A stretch of DNA of 64,000 nt from Myotis daubentonii (taxonomy: Eukaryota > Chordata > Mammalia > Chiroptera > Vespertilionidae). Numbering within the stretch: position 1 is the stretch's first letter; each line of letters starts with the position of its first letter. The notes under the pieces are model-generated. The model did no database searches and had not been told where the DNA came from. It saw only the letters and a list, made by a program, of their open reading frames with translations. The stretch covers positions 37,971,796 through 38,035,795 of the forward strand of contig NC_081842.1 in the NCBI RefSeq assembly GCF_963259705.1. The letters are read 5' to 3'. Positions 21,812-32,180 of this stretch are shown piece by piece. The position numbers and the translations under genes are program-made.

Positions 21812-22445
21812 ATAGAGGCCTGGTGCATGGGTGGGGGCTGGCTGGTTTGCCCTGAAGGGTGTCCTGGATCAGGGTGGGGGTCCCCAATGGGGTGCCTGGC
21901 CAGCCTGGGTGAGGGGATGATGGCTGTTTGCAGCTGGTCACACACCCTTCAGGGTGGGGGTCCCCACTGGGGTGCCTGGCCAGTCTGGGTGAGGGGCTGA
22001 GGGCTGTTTTCAGGCTGGGACTGAAGCTCCCAACTGCTCCTTTTTTTCTTTTTCTTTTTTTATTCTGGGCCAGCTTTAGCCTGGCTCCAGCTCTGAGGCC
22101 TCAGCTGCTGAAAGTAGGTATCTGGTTTGTTTAGGTTCTATAATCGAAATTCTGTATCAACTCCAGCTCTGAGATCCCAGCTCCCTGAAAGCTGGTTTCT
22201 GGGGTTTTGTTTAGCTTCTATATTTGTTACAATGTTTCTTAAACTGCAAGCTCAGAGGCGGGCAAGGCAGGCGGGAACGATGGAGTCCTCTGTGACTGAA
22301 GCAAGCAAGCCTCATGCTAGTTTCTAGCTGCCTGGCTGCCGGCCGCCATCTTGGCTGGCAGTTAATTTGCATATCACCCTGATTATCCAATGGGAAGGGT
22401 AGCGGTCATACACCAATTACCATGTTTCTCTTTTATTAGATAGGA
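21812..22445 (-). mobile_element. Second Helitron of a doublet, 3' hairpin damaged
   Basis: The 5' end is exact: minus-strand TCCTATCTAATAAAAGAG ending at 22445, followed by T. The 3' end (plus 21813-21840) keeps 'aggcctggtgcatgg' but has lost the second half of the hairpin. Internal direct repeats include GGTGGGGGTCCCCA near 21869 and 21952, and CTCCAGCTCTGAG near 22086 and 22161. The 'gaggcgggcaaggcaggcgg' segment near 22255 could be captured host sequence; the donor is not identified. Confidence 0.85.
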
Positions 22446-22656
22446 TATATTTTGTTATTGATTTCAAAGAGGAACGGAGAAGGAGAGAGAGATAGAAACA
22501 TAAATGATTAGAGAGAATCATTGATTGGCTGCCTCCTGCACGCCCCCTTACTGGGGATCGAGCCTGCAAACCAGGCATGTGCTCTTGACCAGAATCAAAC
22601 CCGGGACCCTTCAGTTCATAGGCTGATTCTCTATCCATTGAGCCAAACCAGCTAGC
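22446..22656 (-). mobile_element. Ves SINE abutting a Helitron
   Basis: The plus-strand tail starts TATATTTTGTTATTGATTTC directly at the Helitron's 5' boundary. The minus-strand head GCTAGCTGGTTTGGCTCAAT ends near 22656. No clear target duplication. Confidence 0.9.
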
Positions 22657-22663
22657 TTAAGAT

Positions 22664-24204
22664 ATTATTCTTTTAAATGCAAAAAGAAGAGTGATACTAA
22701 ACAAAGTGACTTGCCACTTGGTTATAGAGGCCAGAGAAGACAAGGGAAAGAACAAGAGGATTAAAATTCTTTGTCAAGTGAGGCAATGCCTGGTACCAGG
22801 CTTAATTACAAAAGGAAATTAGGAACAAGTACATGTATATTACTGCATGTATTAATGTAGAGTTTAATTGGTTTGGAGTAAATTAATGACTGCTTGCAAT
22901 GTTTCTGGCAATTTGTTATAAGCTGTGTAATTTTAAATTGGTTTCTTGAAAATGTTGGATAAAACATTTTAATTCACACATTGCTTTAGGAATTGATTTG
23001 GAAATAGTAAAATATAATGAAATGTTTTACCCCTGATGTATATAAGCTCTATTTGCTCTGCATTTTTTTTTTTTACCTTGAATGAAAATAATGAGTATAC
23101 TGCTAGGATATTTAGAAGAGCTGTAACTATTTGTAAGTTACTCATCTCTCTCTCCATTGGACAAACTATAGCTATTTTAAAATTCTATTTTCTTGAAGCA
23201 GTAGAGACAAGGAAAATCCTTTAGGGATTTCCTCTTTTAACAAAACAAATTATATGTGAAATTGAAAGGCAAGGAGGTATAGGAATCTGTCAATTATTGT
23301 AAAAAAGTAGAAATCAGGACACTTGCATTAGGGCCACTAAGGAGAAGTTTCATGAGTTCTCAGCTAGTTTGCAATAGCAACAGGATTACATATGACCAGT
23401 TGTCAAATGGAAATATGTCAGTTATTTTACCTGATATGAAAATTAACTGCAAGTATTTGTGGGGGGAAAGTTATTCTTCCAAGGTAGCCAAGAAAAATAA
23501 AGCGAAGGAATTTATCAGCATATTATTTTTAGATTTGTGACTATTATTTCCCTGATCTGACAGGAAAATAATGTACCTGGGAGAATTTCAAACAAAAGGC
23601 GAACTGGGCATATGAATCCACTCAAAGAACATAGAGGCCCTCCAGCGCATAGAAATTTGAATGTTACTAGACTCCTGTCCCTTCCTTGCGAGCTGGGTGT
23701 TCATTTCCTGTTGACTTTTTTCATTCCAACTAAAACTAAAATTGAATAGAGTCACCCACGATTTCCCATTCTCCTTTTGGAAACTTCCTTTGCCATTATT
23801 TTCATTTGCAGCTGATTAGGCAGCAACAGAACCTAAAATAATATTCTTGAATGGGTTATGACCCAAATGTTCAGAATTTATGCCCAAATTACCAGTTGTA
23901 TTACTATTGGCAAAGCAATGTATTTCACCCCCTTCCCCTTTCCTCCCCCGCCCCCCAAGCCCTTAGTTTTCCCTTAGTTTCCCCTGTGATTATCTTACAT
24001 TTTAGGGATTCCTTCTGAGGTATTTAATCTTCTCAGGCTGATTCTTTAACCAGTTCTTCACTTCAACCAGAAAGCCTGTTCTTAGAAAATCCCTTTTCAA
24101 ACCCTCTGTCCCTCTACTTGTTCTCACTGACATTTGAACATTTAGTATGGAGCTGATCACATTACGTATTGTAAATTTTCATGCATGAATTTGATTCTCC
24201 CGTT
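22664..24204. other. Unassigned unique sequence
   Basis: About 1.5 kb with no recognised repeats; AT-rich until about 23600 and more balanced from 23700 to 24130. Short frames only. Confidence 0.55.
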
Positions 24205-24330
24205 AGACTGTGAGCTCCTTGAAAGGAAGAACTGCATTTCATTCTTCTTTGTAGCTTTATTATGTATGTGCATGCATGCAGCAGGTACTCAACATGTGTT
24301 TAAACTAAGTTGTAAATGACTAATATACAG
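24205..24330 (+). mobile_element. L2 3'-end fragment
   Basis: 'actgtgagctccttgaaagg' followed by 'agcaggtactcaacatgtgt' matches the sense L2 3' terminus. Confidence 0.7.
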
Positions 24331-24441
24331 TAAAATCATATCTTTCATTAGTGATACATTTTAATAAGTGGGTATAGGTTTCATCTTGGGTACCCCTTAG
24401 TAAGAAAGAGGCAAAGGCCTTCTGTTCTTATTTTGGTTTTA

Positions 24442-24660
24442 TTTATTTTAATATATTTTATTGATTTTTTTACAGAGAGGAAGGGAGAGAGATTGAGAGT
24501 TAGAAACATCGATGAGAGAGAAACATCCATCAGCTGCCTCCTGCACACCCCCCACTGGGGATGTGCCCGCAACCCAGGTACATGCCCTTGATCGGAATCG
24601 AACCCAGGACCCTTCAGTCCGCAGACCGACACTCCATCCACTGAGCCAAACCGCTTTTGG
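24442..24660 (-). mobile_element. Ves SINE (young subtype)
   Basis: Flanked by a perfect 15-bp duplication, cttattttggtttta, at 24427-24441 and 24661-24675. The body matches the 'catcgatgagagagaaac' subtype and is little diverged. Confidence 0.97.
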
Positions 24661-24675
24661 CTTATTTTGGTTTTA

Positions 24676-25275
24676 ATCAGAGAAGCCACTTTGGCCCATC
24701 TGAAATCACATCACAAAAGCATCTTCCTTTCCTGATTACCTCTAAAGCCATCTATGGAGTCCTGATTTTTAATTTCTACTCTCACTTTCCAACAGTTTCA
24801 GTTTTGAAATGTAGAGACCTTTTGGGAGTGGGGTGGGAAGATCTTCTTTTGTTTCTTTTATTTGTATTTATTTCTCTTTTTTACAAAGAGCTTTCTCAAG
24901 AGTTATTTAGATTCCAAACTGTCACGCTTTTAAGGTGGAAGAAAAGATACTATTAACATGATTTCATTTTTTTAAAATGTGAAGTTCAGAAATGCTGAGT
25001 TGCTTGAATTCATTAAGACTAAAAAGCCATACTTTTTATCCCTACTCGTCATTCTCCAAATTCAGTACTCTTTCATGCTATCACAACTTAACACAGCATG
25101 TCAACATCATCTTAGGATATTTTCTCAGTAAGCTGAGAGGTCAAGTACACAGTATTAGACACTATGGAATGACCTAGTTCAATAACTGTTTATTATGCAG
25201 ACCTTACTGCACTTAAAATCAAAGAGATATACATGTCTATCAACAGACTAAGGCCCATTTATCTAAGTTTAAAAA
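24676..25275. other. Unassigned sequence
   Basis: About 600 bp, AT-rich, no recognised features. Confidence 0.5.
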
Positions 25276-25505
25276 GCCCAGCCAATGTGGCTCAGTGGTT
25301 GAGCATCAACCCATGAACTAAGAGATTCCTGGTCAGGGCACATGCCTGGGTTGCAAGCTCGATCACCGGTGGGGGGGGGGCATGCAGGAGGCAGCTGATT
25401 AATCAATGATCAATGTTCTATGATTGATGTCTCTCTCTCTCATCAATGGTTCTATCTCTTTATCTCTCTCCCTCTCTCTCTCAAATCAATAAAGACATTT
25501 TTTAA
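25276..25505 (+). mobile_element. Ves SINE (GGTTGAGCATCAACC subtype)
   Basis: Starts 'gcccagccaatgtggctcag' and ends in AATAAAGACATTTTTTAAAAA. It has a G9-10 run at 25372-25380 and only a weak target duplication, consistent with an older copy. Confidence 0.9.
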
Positions 25506-25663
25506 AAAGTTTATTAATTTAATTTGTCAGTGCAACTGATCTCTTTAGGTATTCTAAGTATATCAACATAGTGATTAAAATAATCTATAGAAGCAAAGAT
25601 TAAATAGATATCCATGTAAATTTTGCCATAACCCACATTTTGGTATGCTTAGATATATTTATA

Positions 25664-26060
25664 CTAGAGACATAGTGCACAGATTCATGCACATTGAAAG
25701 AAAATTAATTAGAAGGTGGCAGGCGGGGCTGGACTGGGCGAGACAGGCTGAACACGCCCTGGAGCCAACCTCCCTCAGTCCCTCCCCAGCCGGCCCCACC
25801 TGGGGTAGCACTGGGGGCTCGAAGGGCATCTGCAGAATGAGTGTAGTCCCTCCAGCAGGTGGGGTCCCTCAGCCTGGTCTGCGGGGATTGGGCCAACGCT
25901 GGCAGTCCAACACCCCCTGAGAGGTCCCGGAGTGTGAGAGGGCACTGCAAAGTTGCTGTTGCTCAGCAGCTCCTGCATTGAGCATCTGCTCCCTGGTGGT
26001 TCAGTGCACATCATACCCACCAGCCAGTCAGCTTTTTGTTTAGCCTTTTATAAATATAGA
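25664..26060 (-). mobile_element. Helitron (397 bp)
   Basis: Plus-strand CTAG at 25664-25667 preceded by A. Hairpin 'gtgcacagattcatgcac' lies just inside. The 5' end is minus-strand TCTATATTTATAAAAGG at 26060, followed by T on the plus strand. Both flanks fit A^T insertion. Confidence 0.9.
25986..25999 (-). promoter_or_regulatory. CTCF-like core motif inside a Helitron
   Basis: Minus-strand CCACCAGGGAGCAG, one change from a strong CTCF core, about 60 bp from the Helitron 5' end. Confidence 0.45.
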
Positions 26061-27133
26061 TGGCAACAGTTAAATTGGACAATATGTGGCATGTGCCTTC
26101 AGAGACATATGTCATCAATGACTAGCTTGAATTTTCAAGACCCCTCACCAGGAGGCTGTTAATAACTCCTATATTTTCATTGTTCTTGTAATTTAGGTAA
26201 GTATCAGCATGTTCAATGATAAATTTTGCCCAATCTTAGAAAATGGAGATTGTTAAGAGATTAATACATATGGCACAAGCAAATATTCTTCACTTATATA
26301 TTAAAAACTACAGTATCTAAAAATGATAAATAAATCAAAAGATAGCCATCATAAAGATTAGTACCTAAACTCAATATGGGAATATCTACTTTCTATTTTA
26401 CCGGCATCAAGATCTTCAAAAAGGTGAACACAGCACTTGTTTCTCTGTTCCTGCCAGAAGCCTGAAGTTGGTACGCAGATGTGGACACTGAACCTTGCTT
26501 ACTCAATCAACCAAATCTATTTTGAGCCTTTCCAACCTGGCCAATCCACTAGTAACCAAGTTTCTTAGTTATTGACCACCCAAATCCTCACATCTGGGAT
26601 CCTGGCTTCAGCCTGATTATTCCATGTTGCTTTCTAGTAACAACTTTATTTAGTGTAATTTTATCCCTATCCAGTCTGTTTCATCTTAGAGTGCAAAAAT
26701 GGTTATTTCCAATTTTTCTTCCTTTTCTGGGCATTTGACTTTGGTCCCTTCTGGCCCACCAATCCTATGGCACCCTCTCTCTACATTATTTAGAAGTCTT
26801 TAATTGGCATTCCTGAAAGCCTGATTTACACTAGCATGAAATAGAACAGAGTGCTTCCAAGCCTGAAGAATAATTAGTATTGGGGTGTAAGTGGCCACCG
26901 ACACTTTTTCTTTTGTCTTCTCTTTTCACATCCACTTTTTTCTTCTCTCATGTTGCAGACTTGATATTTCCAAGTTGTCATGACAGGAAGTGGTTTCTGT
27001 GTTCATTTCCCAGGAATGCATCACTTCTTTTCATGTGAGCAGCTAAAATAAGCAGGAATCTCTTGGACCAATTTCAGATTCTTGAAGAAGAGTGATTGGC
27101 TCAGCTTGGGTCACATACCCACCCCAAGGCCAA
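26061..27133. other. Unassigned sequence
   Basis: About 1.1 kb with no clear repeat or gene. Parts around 26500-26870 have the CT-rich feel of eroded L2 but were not assignable. Confidence 0.5.
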
Positions 27134-27660
27134 TCCTAGCTAATAAAAAGGGAATATGCAAATTGACCATCCCACTGTCACAAAGATGGTGGTGCCCATA
27201 GCCACAAGATGGCAGCACTCAGTCCCCTCAGCCATGCTGGAGTCCTCCAGTCCTTTTAGCACCGCCAGGGGGTGGCAGGCACGCGGTGGGGCCAGACCCG
27301 CCCTCAGGTAGGTCTGGTCACTCCTTGCGCCTGTGGCCAGAGTCCCACAGTCCTTTCAGCCCAGCCGGAGGGGGGCGGGGGGTCGGCGCTGCAGGTACAT
27401 GGTGAAGCTGGACCTGCCCTCAGCCCCCAGCCCCCCAGGGCCTTCTAGAGGCACAGGAAAGCCTTGGATGTCAGCTGCCCAGCCACCCAGGGCTGCCTGA
27501 GGCTCAGGTAACCAGGGCTGGCTGAGGCTTGCACTGTGGGCAGTGGCAGCAGCAGAGGTGTGATGGGGGCATTGCCTTACCCTGATTGCCAGGTTGCCTC
27601 CCATCCCTGAGGGCTCCCGGACTATGAGAGGGGGCAGGCCGGGCTGAGGGACCCCCCTAG
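27134..27660 (+). mobile_element. Helitron lacking the 3' hairpin
   Basis: A exact 5' end (A^TCCTAGCTAATAAAAAGGG at 27134) and a terminal CTAG at 27657-27660 followed by T. The usual GTGCAC...GTGCAC hairpin before CTAG is absent: the poly(C) run goes directly into CTAG. The interior is GC-rich. Confidence 0.85.
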
Positions 27661-27959
27661 TCAACTATAACTAGGGGTGAGGTCACATTATTCTATCATG
27701 GAAAGCCCTATATAATCATGTGAATATAGATGAATTTAGTGGATTAGGGATTTTAACCTAAGTAAAAAAGGCCCAGGTGAGAGGCAACAACAAACATTTA
27801 TCTGAGATTTTATAAAAATAGTTATTTGGGAAGCATTGATTCAGGCAGAAGCCCAAAGGCAAGGTGTTTTTAAGAGAAGAGAAACAATTACATCAATAGG
27901 AGGAAGGCATGTCTATTGTTGCAAATTACAACATAATAATGTTAAATATTTTATTTTTT

Positions 27960-28186
27960 GGTTAATCCTCACCTGGGGATAGTTTTCCATTGATTTTTAG
28001 AGAGAGAGTGGAAGGGAGGGGAAGAGACAGAGAGAGAGAGAAACATAGATGTGAAAGAGATACATCGATTGGTTGCCTCCCACACATGCCCCGGCCAGAT
28101 TGAGTCTGCAACCCAGGTACTGCCCTTGACTGGAATCAAACCCAGGACTCTTCAGTCTGCAGTCCACTGAGCCAAACTGGCCAGGT
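27960..28186 (-). mobile_element. Ves SINE (hairpin-tail subtype)
   Basis: Plus-strand tail 'gttaatcctcacctggggat' and GA-rich body. The minus-strand head CTGGCCAGTTTGGCTCAGTG is at 28186. Target duplication not evident. Confidence 0.9.
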
Positions 28187-29577
28187 CAATGATATTAATT
28201 CTTAACAGTGTTTTAAAATTTTCAGTCCTGTGGACATCTCTCTGGTAGTTAAAATATCTGCTTTCTTGTTATCTTTGCAAACAGTTCTTTGGAACACGGT
28301 GTTGCTTTGGGCTCAGTCCAAAGGTGGTTTTGCCCTGTTTTTAACATTCCAAAGGTTTGAGGCATAAAGCATGCAAGGCAGTTCCTTTGGCATGGCAGCT
28401 CTGGCTCCATCTTAAAGTGGCTCCCTTGGTATTATTTTTTATAGGGGGTAATTAGTAGTTTCCAGAAAAAAATGAGACAATTCCCAGGGGAGATTCTGTG
28501 CCCCATACAACACCTCTCTGACATTTCCTCTCAACTGTTAACATAATTTTTCCAAGAATCCTAGGTCTTTCTAGTCTGTGCTAAAAGTGAACATAATTTA
28601 AATATAGTTTGATGCTACTTTGCTTTAAACCTTAGCTAAGTAAGATTTTTAACATCTATCTTGTCTTTTGAAAGTGATTTTTTTTTTCTATCTTCAGCTT
28701 TCATAATTAGCTTAGTTAGCATCTCTAGCTCAGACAGAAAAGCAAAACTCAGTTTCCTGGGTGTCACTTTCTCTCCCTCTCCTTTACCATCTCCTCTTAA
28801 TTGAGAAACAATTTTAATAAACCTGGTGGTTATTACTAGTATCAACCTTGCCACTGTCTCCTCATGTAAGGGTCATAGACTATTGCAATTATACCATGTC
28901 TGTCCCTCTTCTCATTTTCCTCCTTCTAATGAATGTTTCATTATCTGAAAGAGAATGTAGGAGATGAAATCTACACTTTTACAGTTTGTCATTTTCTGAA
29001 GATTACACTTTCACTGGGCCTTGATCACACCAGGGGTCCTTTCATTTGACCTTGCATTCTCCAGTAGGCCTTGACCTTGCCCTTTCTGAAAACTATTGTC
29101 TGGTGATAAAATTTTAGTTATTCTCTACTTGTCCTCCATAGATTCTCAGGTGAAAGAGAAGTAGAAACACAGCCACAAAACATTAATTTAATGATCATTG
29201 AGGGACTCCAGTTAAAACATCTTAATTTGAATTATAATTAAAGGCGTGAAAACACTAAACAACATTTCAAAAACTCTTAGAAAAACAGACAGTTGGACAT
29301 CATAATTAATAAGCATTTAATTAATTGTTAGAAATTTGAAGCTGTAAACTCTTGGTAAACCAAAGATAGTGTTCAGGCATATATTAACTTCCCGATACAT
29401 TTTGATACACTGGTTCCAAATTCCAGCCACCTATAAGAAATCTGTGACAATATTTAAAAACACAAATTCTTCAACTCTAACTGAGACCTACTGACTGAGA
29501 ATCTCTGGGGGAGGGATTTTAATGCTCCCCAGATCTTGATGGTCAGCTAAAGTGAATTTCACTGCTTTCTATCACAG
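28187..29577. other. Unassigned sequence, possibly eroded ERV/LTR
   Basis: About 1.4 kb. Segments such as 'tggctccatcttaaagtggc' have LTR-like character but I could not place them in a family. No coding frame is convincing. Confidence 0.4.
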
Positions 29578-29593
29578 CTCAATTCATTTCTTT

Positions 29594-29791
29594 CTCTCTC
29601 TCTTTTTTTAATATTTTTATTGATTTCAGAGAGGAAGGGAACAGGAAAGATAAAACATCAATGATGAGAGAATCATTGTTCAGCTGCCTCCTACATGCCC
29701 CACACTGGGGATTGAGGAGCTGATTGGGAATCAAACTGTGACCTCCTGGTTCATAAGGATGACACTCAACCACTGAGCAACACCAGCCAAG
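29594..29791 (-). mobile_element. Ves SINE
   Basis: Target duplications ctcaattcatttcttt (29578-29593) and ctcacatcatttcttt (29792-29807) match at 14 of 16 bases. The body shows small internal deletions. Confidence 0.93.
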
Positions 29792-29974
29792 CTCACATCA
29801 TTTCTTTAAGTGAAAGCCAGGAAGTCATTTCACTCACAGATGTGCCATTGGTAGAGCAGAAGTCAACTTCATGGCCCAGCCACAGTGGCTCAGACTCTGA
29901 TAACCAGGTTTCTGGCTTGTTCTACATGTCAGAGCCTCTATCTTGGCCACCTGTCTGATACTTCAGTCTTTCTA

Positions 29975-30125
29975 GGTCACATATTCAAAGTGTGGTATGG
30001 GAAATCCTTCACCAGGGTCTTCTGAAGTGCCTGTCAAAAATACAGATTATGAGCCTGAATCTAGATCCATTGAGGCAAAATCTCTAGGGCTGGAGTGTAA
30101 TAAGTGCATTTAAACATAAAACTCC
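29975..30125 (-). mobile_element. MER5A-like (hAT-Charlie) fragment
   Basis: 'ttcaaagtgtggtatgggaa' and 'caaaatctctagggctggag' correspond to the antisense MER5A core, an old eutherian hAT element. Confidence 0.6.
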
Positions 30126-30156
30126 AGCCCTGGAGATTCAGACTCAATGGATCTGG
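30061..30156. repeat. Inverted repeat (foldback) of MER5-like sequence
   Basis: The 36-bp arms 30061-30096 and 30121-30156 are inverted complements at about 31 of 36 positions, with a 24-nt loop. Both arms look like MER5 central sequence in opposite orientations. A C11-12 run follows at 30179-30192. Confidence 0.9.
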
Positions 30157-30525
30157 ATGCAGTCTCATACTCTGACCCGCCCCCCCCCCCCCAAGCCAAC
30201 ATTTCTTTATTTGGAAATCCTAGAATTCCATACATCTCTCTGTAGCTTATATTTCTGATTATTTCTATTATCATTATTGTTCTGACTTCTGAGTGAAAGT
30301 GTGGTATAGCACAATAAAAGTATAGTTGTTTTGTAGCAGAGATATTCATATCATCCTAAATTTGGCTGGGGGTGTATTGTGCATATAAAATATTTGATTG
30401 CAGGACATTCTGATACCCTAATCAAAAATATATTTTGTATTACATTCTGGGAAAAATGAATCATGTCACTAACCATACCCATCTAGAAACATTATAAAAT
30501 GCAACTCACTCTATGAAGTGCAATT
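30157..30525. other. Unassigned sequence
   Basis: A poly(C) run near 30179-30192, then AT-rich single-copy-looking DNA. Confidence 0.5.
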
Positions 30526-30543
30526 AATGATTATTATTATTTT

Positions 30544-30759
30544 TTAAATATATTTTTATTAATTTCAGAGAGGAAGGGAGAGGAAGAGAGAGAGATAGAA
30601 ACATCAATGATGAGAGAGAATCATTGATTGGCTGCCTCCTGCACTACCCCCACTGGGGACCAAGTCCACAACCTAGGCATGTGCCCTTGACTGGAATCAA
30701 ACCCAGGACCCTCAGTCCGCAGGCTGATGCTCTATCCACTAAGCCAAACCAGCTAGGAC
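30544..30759 (-). mobile_element. Ves SINE
   Basis: Perfect 18-bp target duplication aatgattattattatttt at 30526-30543 and 30760-30777, the longest in the window. Canonical tRNA-like head on the minus strand. Confidence 0.97.
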
Positions 30760-30837
30760 AATGATTATTATTATTTTAATTATTTATTATCTCCATTGAG
30801 AGCAATTAATATGACATATTACTTAAAATAATTTATT

Positions 30838-31685
30838 TTTTTATTTCTTTTAAATTAAATCTTTATTGTTCAGATTATTACATTTGTTCCTCTTTTTTCC
30901 CCCTAGAACTCCCCTCCTCCAAATTCCCACCCCACCCTCCACCCTCACTCTCCACCCACTGTCCTCATCCAAAGGTGCATGATTTTTGTCCAGTCCCCCA
31001 CACCCCTTTCCCCCGCAAGAATAGTCAGTCCATTCCCTTTCTATGTCCCTGATTCTATTATAATAACGTTCATTCTGTTCATCAGATTAGTTATTCACTT
31101 GATTTTCAGATTCACTTGTTGGTAGATGTGTATTTGTTGTTCATAATTTGTATCTTTACCCTTTTCTTCTTCTTCCTCTTCTTAAAGGATACCTTTCAGC
31201 ATTTCATATAATACTGGTTTGGTGGTGATGAACTCCTTTAGCTTTTCCTTATCTGTGAAGCTCTTTATCTGACCTTCAATTCTGAATGATAGCTTTTCTG
31301 GATAAAGTAATCTTGGTTGTAGGTTCTTGGCATTCATCACTTTGAATATTTCTTGCAACTCCCTTCTGGCCTGCATAGTTTCTGTTGAGAAATCAGCTGA
31401 CAGTCATATGGGAACTCCCTTGTAGGTAACTGAGTTTCTTTCTCTTGCTGCTTTTAAGATTCTCTCTTTGTCTTTTGCTCTTGGCATTTTAATTATGATG
31501 TGTCTTGGTGTGGTCCTCTTTGGATTCCTTTTGTTTGGGGTTCTCTGTGCTTCCTGGACTTGTAAATCTATTTCTTTCACCAGGTAGGGGAAGTTTTCTG
31601 TCATTATTTCTTCAAATAGGTTTTCAATATCTTGCTCTCTCTCATCTTCTGGCACCCCTATAATTCGGATGTTGGTACCATGTGC
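30838..31685 (-). mobile_element. L1 ORF1 fragment joined directly to a 3' UTR (half-L1, HAL1-like)
   Basis: On the minus strand the C-terminal part of L1 ORF1p is readable from about 31685 to its natural stop at 31182. One in-frame TGA (31401-31403) separates two blocks that lie in the same frame: about 31404-31685 and 31182-31376. ORF1p is the RNA-binding trimer-forming L1 protein; the RRM/C-terminal-domain signature (...RHIIIKMPRAKDKERIL...) is visible. The ORF1 stop is followed by about 340 bp of G-rich 3' UTR, an AATAAA signal and an A-rich tail, with no ORF2 (endonuclease/RT). This is the organisation of HAL1 elements. The 5' end is truncated inside ORF1. Confidence 0.8.
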
Positions 31686-31780
31686 ATGGTACTGTGCTGG
31701 GTACAAGTGTGGCCAAGAGAAGTAATCAGTTTTCCCTTCAAAGGGAACATAGACTAGATGGAGTGATATATATACACTGA
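31686..31780 (-). mobile_element. L2 3'-end fragment
   Basis: 'catggtactgtgctgggtac' through 'gggaacatagactagatgga' matches antisense L2. The L1 insertion truncates it on the left. Confidence 0.55.
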
Positions 31781-31810
31781 TACTTCCGTGCCAGATGGAG
31801 TGTGCAGTAC

Positions 31811-31985
31811 AGCATGGTGATTAAGCACAGACTTCAGAGCCAGACTGCCTGTGTTTGATTCTCACTCTGCCATTAATTAACTGTGTGACCTTACAGGGAA
31901 GTTACTTAATCTCTTTTTCCTCATTGGCAAAATGGAGGCATAATAGTTTATTGTGATAATTAAATAAATTAATATATGGGGCATA
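31811..31985 (+). mobile_element. MIR SINE
   Basis: A clear sense MIR: 'ctgtgtgaccttacagggaa', 'cattggcaaaatggaggcat' and a tRNA-like head 'gattaagcacagacttcaga'. Confidence 0.8.
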
Positions 31986-32064
31986 TATATTAATAGGGTT
32001 GAAGCATATTACTTAGGTTGAGATACAAAATCGATGTTTTGTGGTAAAAAAAATCTGTTGTGTA

Positions 32065-32180
32065 AGCAGTACACAAAAAGTTCTAATCATGAAAAATTAA
32101 TAAATTAGACTTTATCAAATATAAATTCTTCTACTCATCAAAAAATGTCAGTGTGAATGTGAAAGGCAAGCTACAGATTG
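32065..32180 (+). mobile_element. L1M ORF2 fragment
   Basis: 'ttaataaattagactttatc' and 'gaaaggcaagctacagattg' match the old L1 ORF2 C-terminal region. Only about 115 bp remains. Confidence 0.6.

Noticed and set aside
21007..22000. Overlapping plus-strand open frames of up to 181 codons with repeated G-W-G-A-P-P-type residues
   Set aside because: They are translations of the 47-bp minisatellite and GC-rich Helitron sequence; all three frames are open because of periodicity, not selection.
31182..31706. Minus-strand frames with nucleic-acid-binding character
   Set aside because: Recognised as L1 ORF1p C-terminus in a retrotransposon, not a cellular gene.
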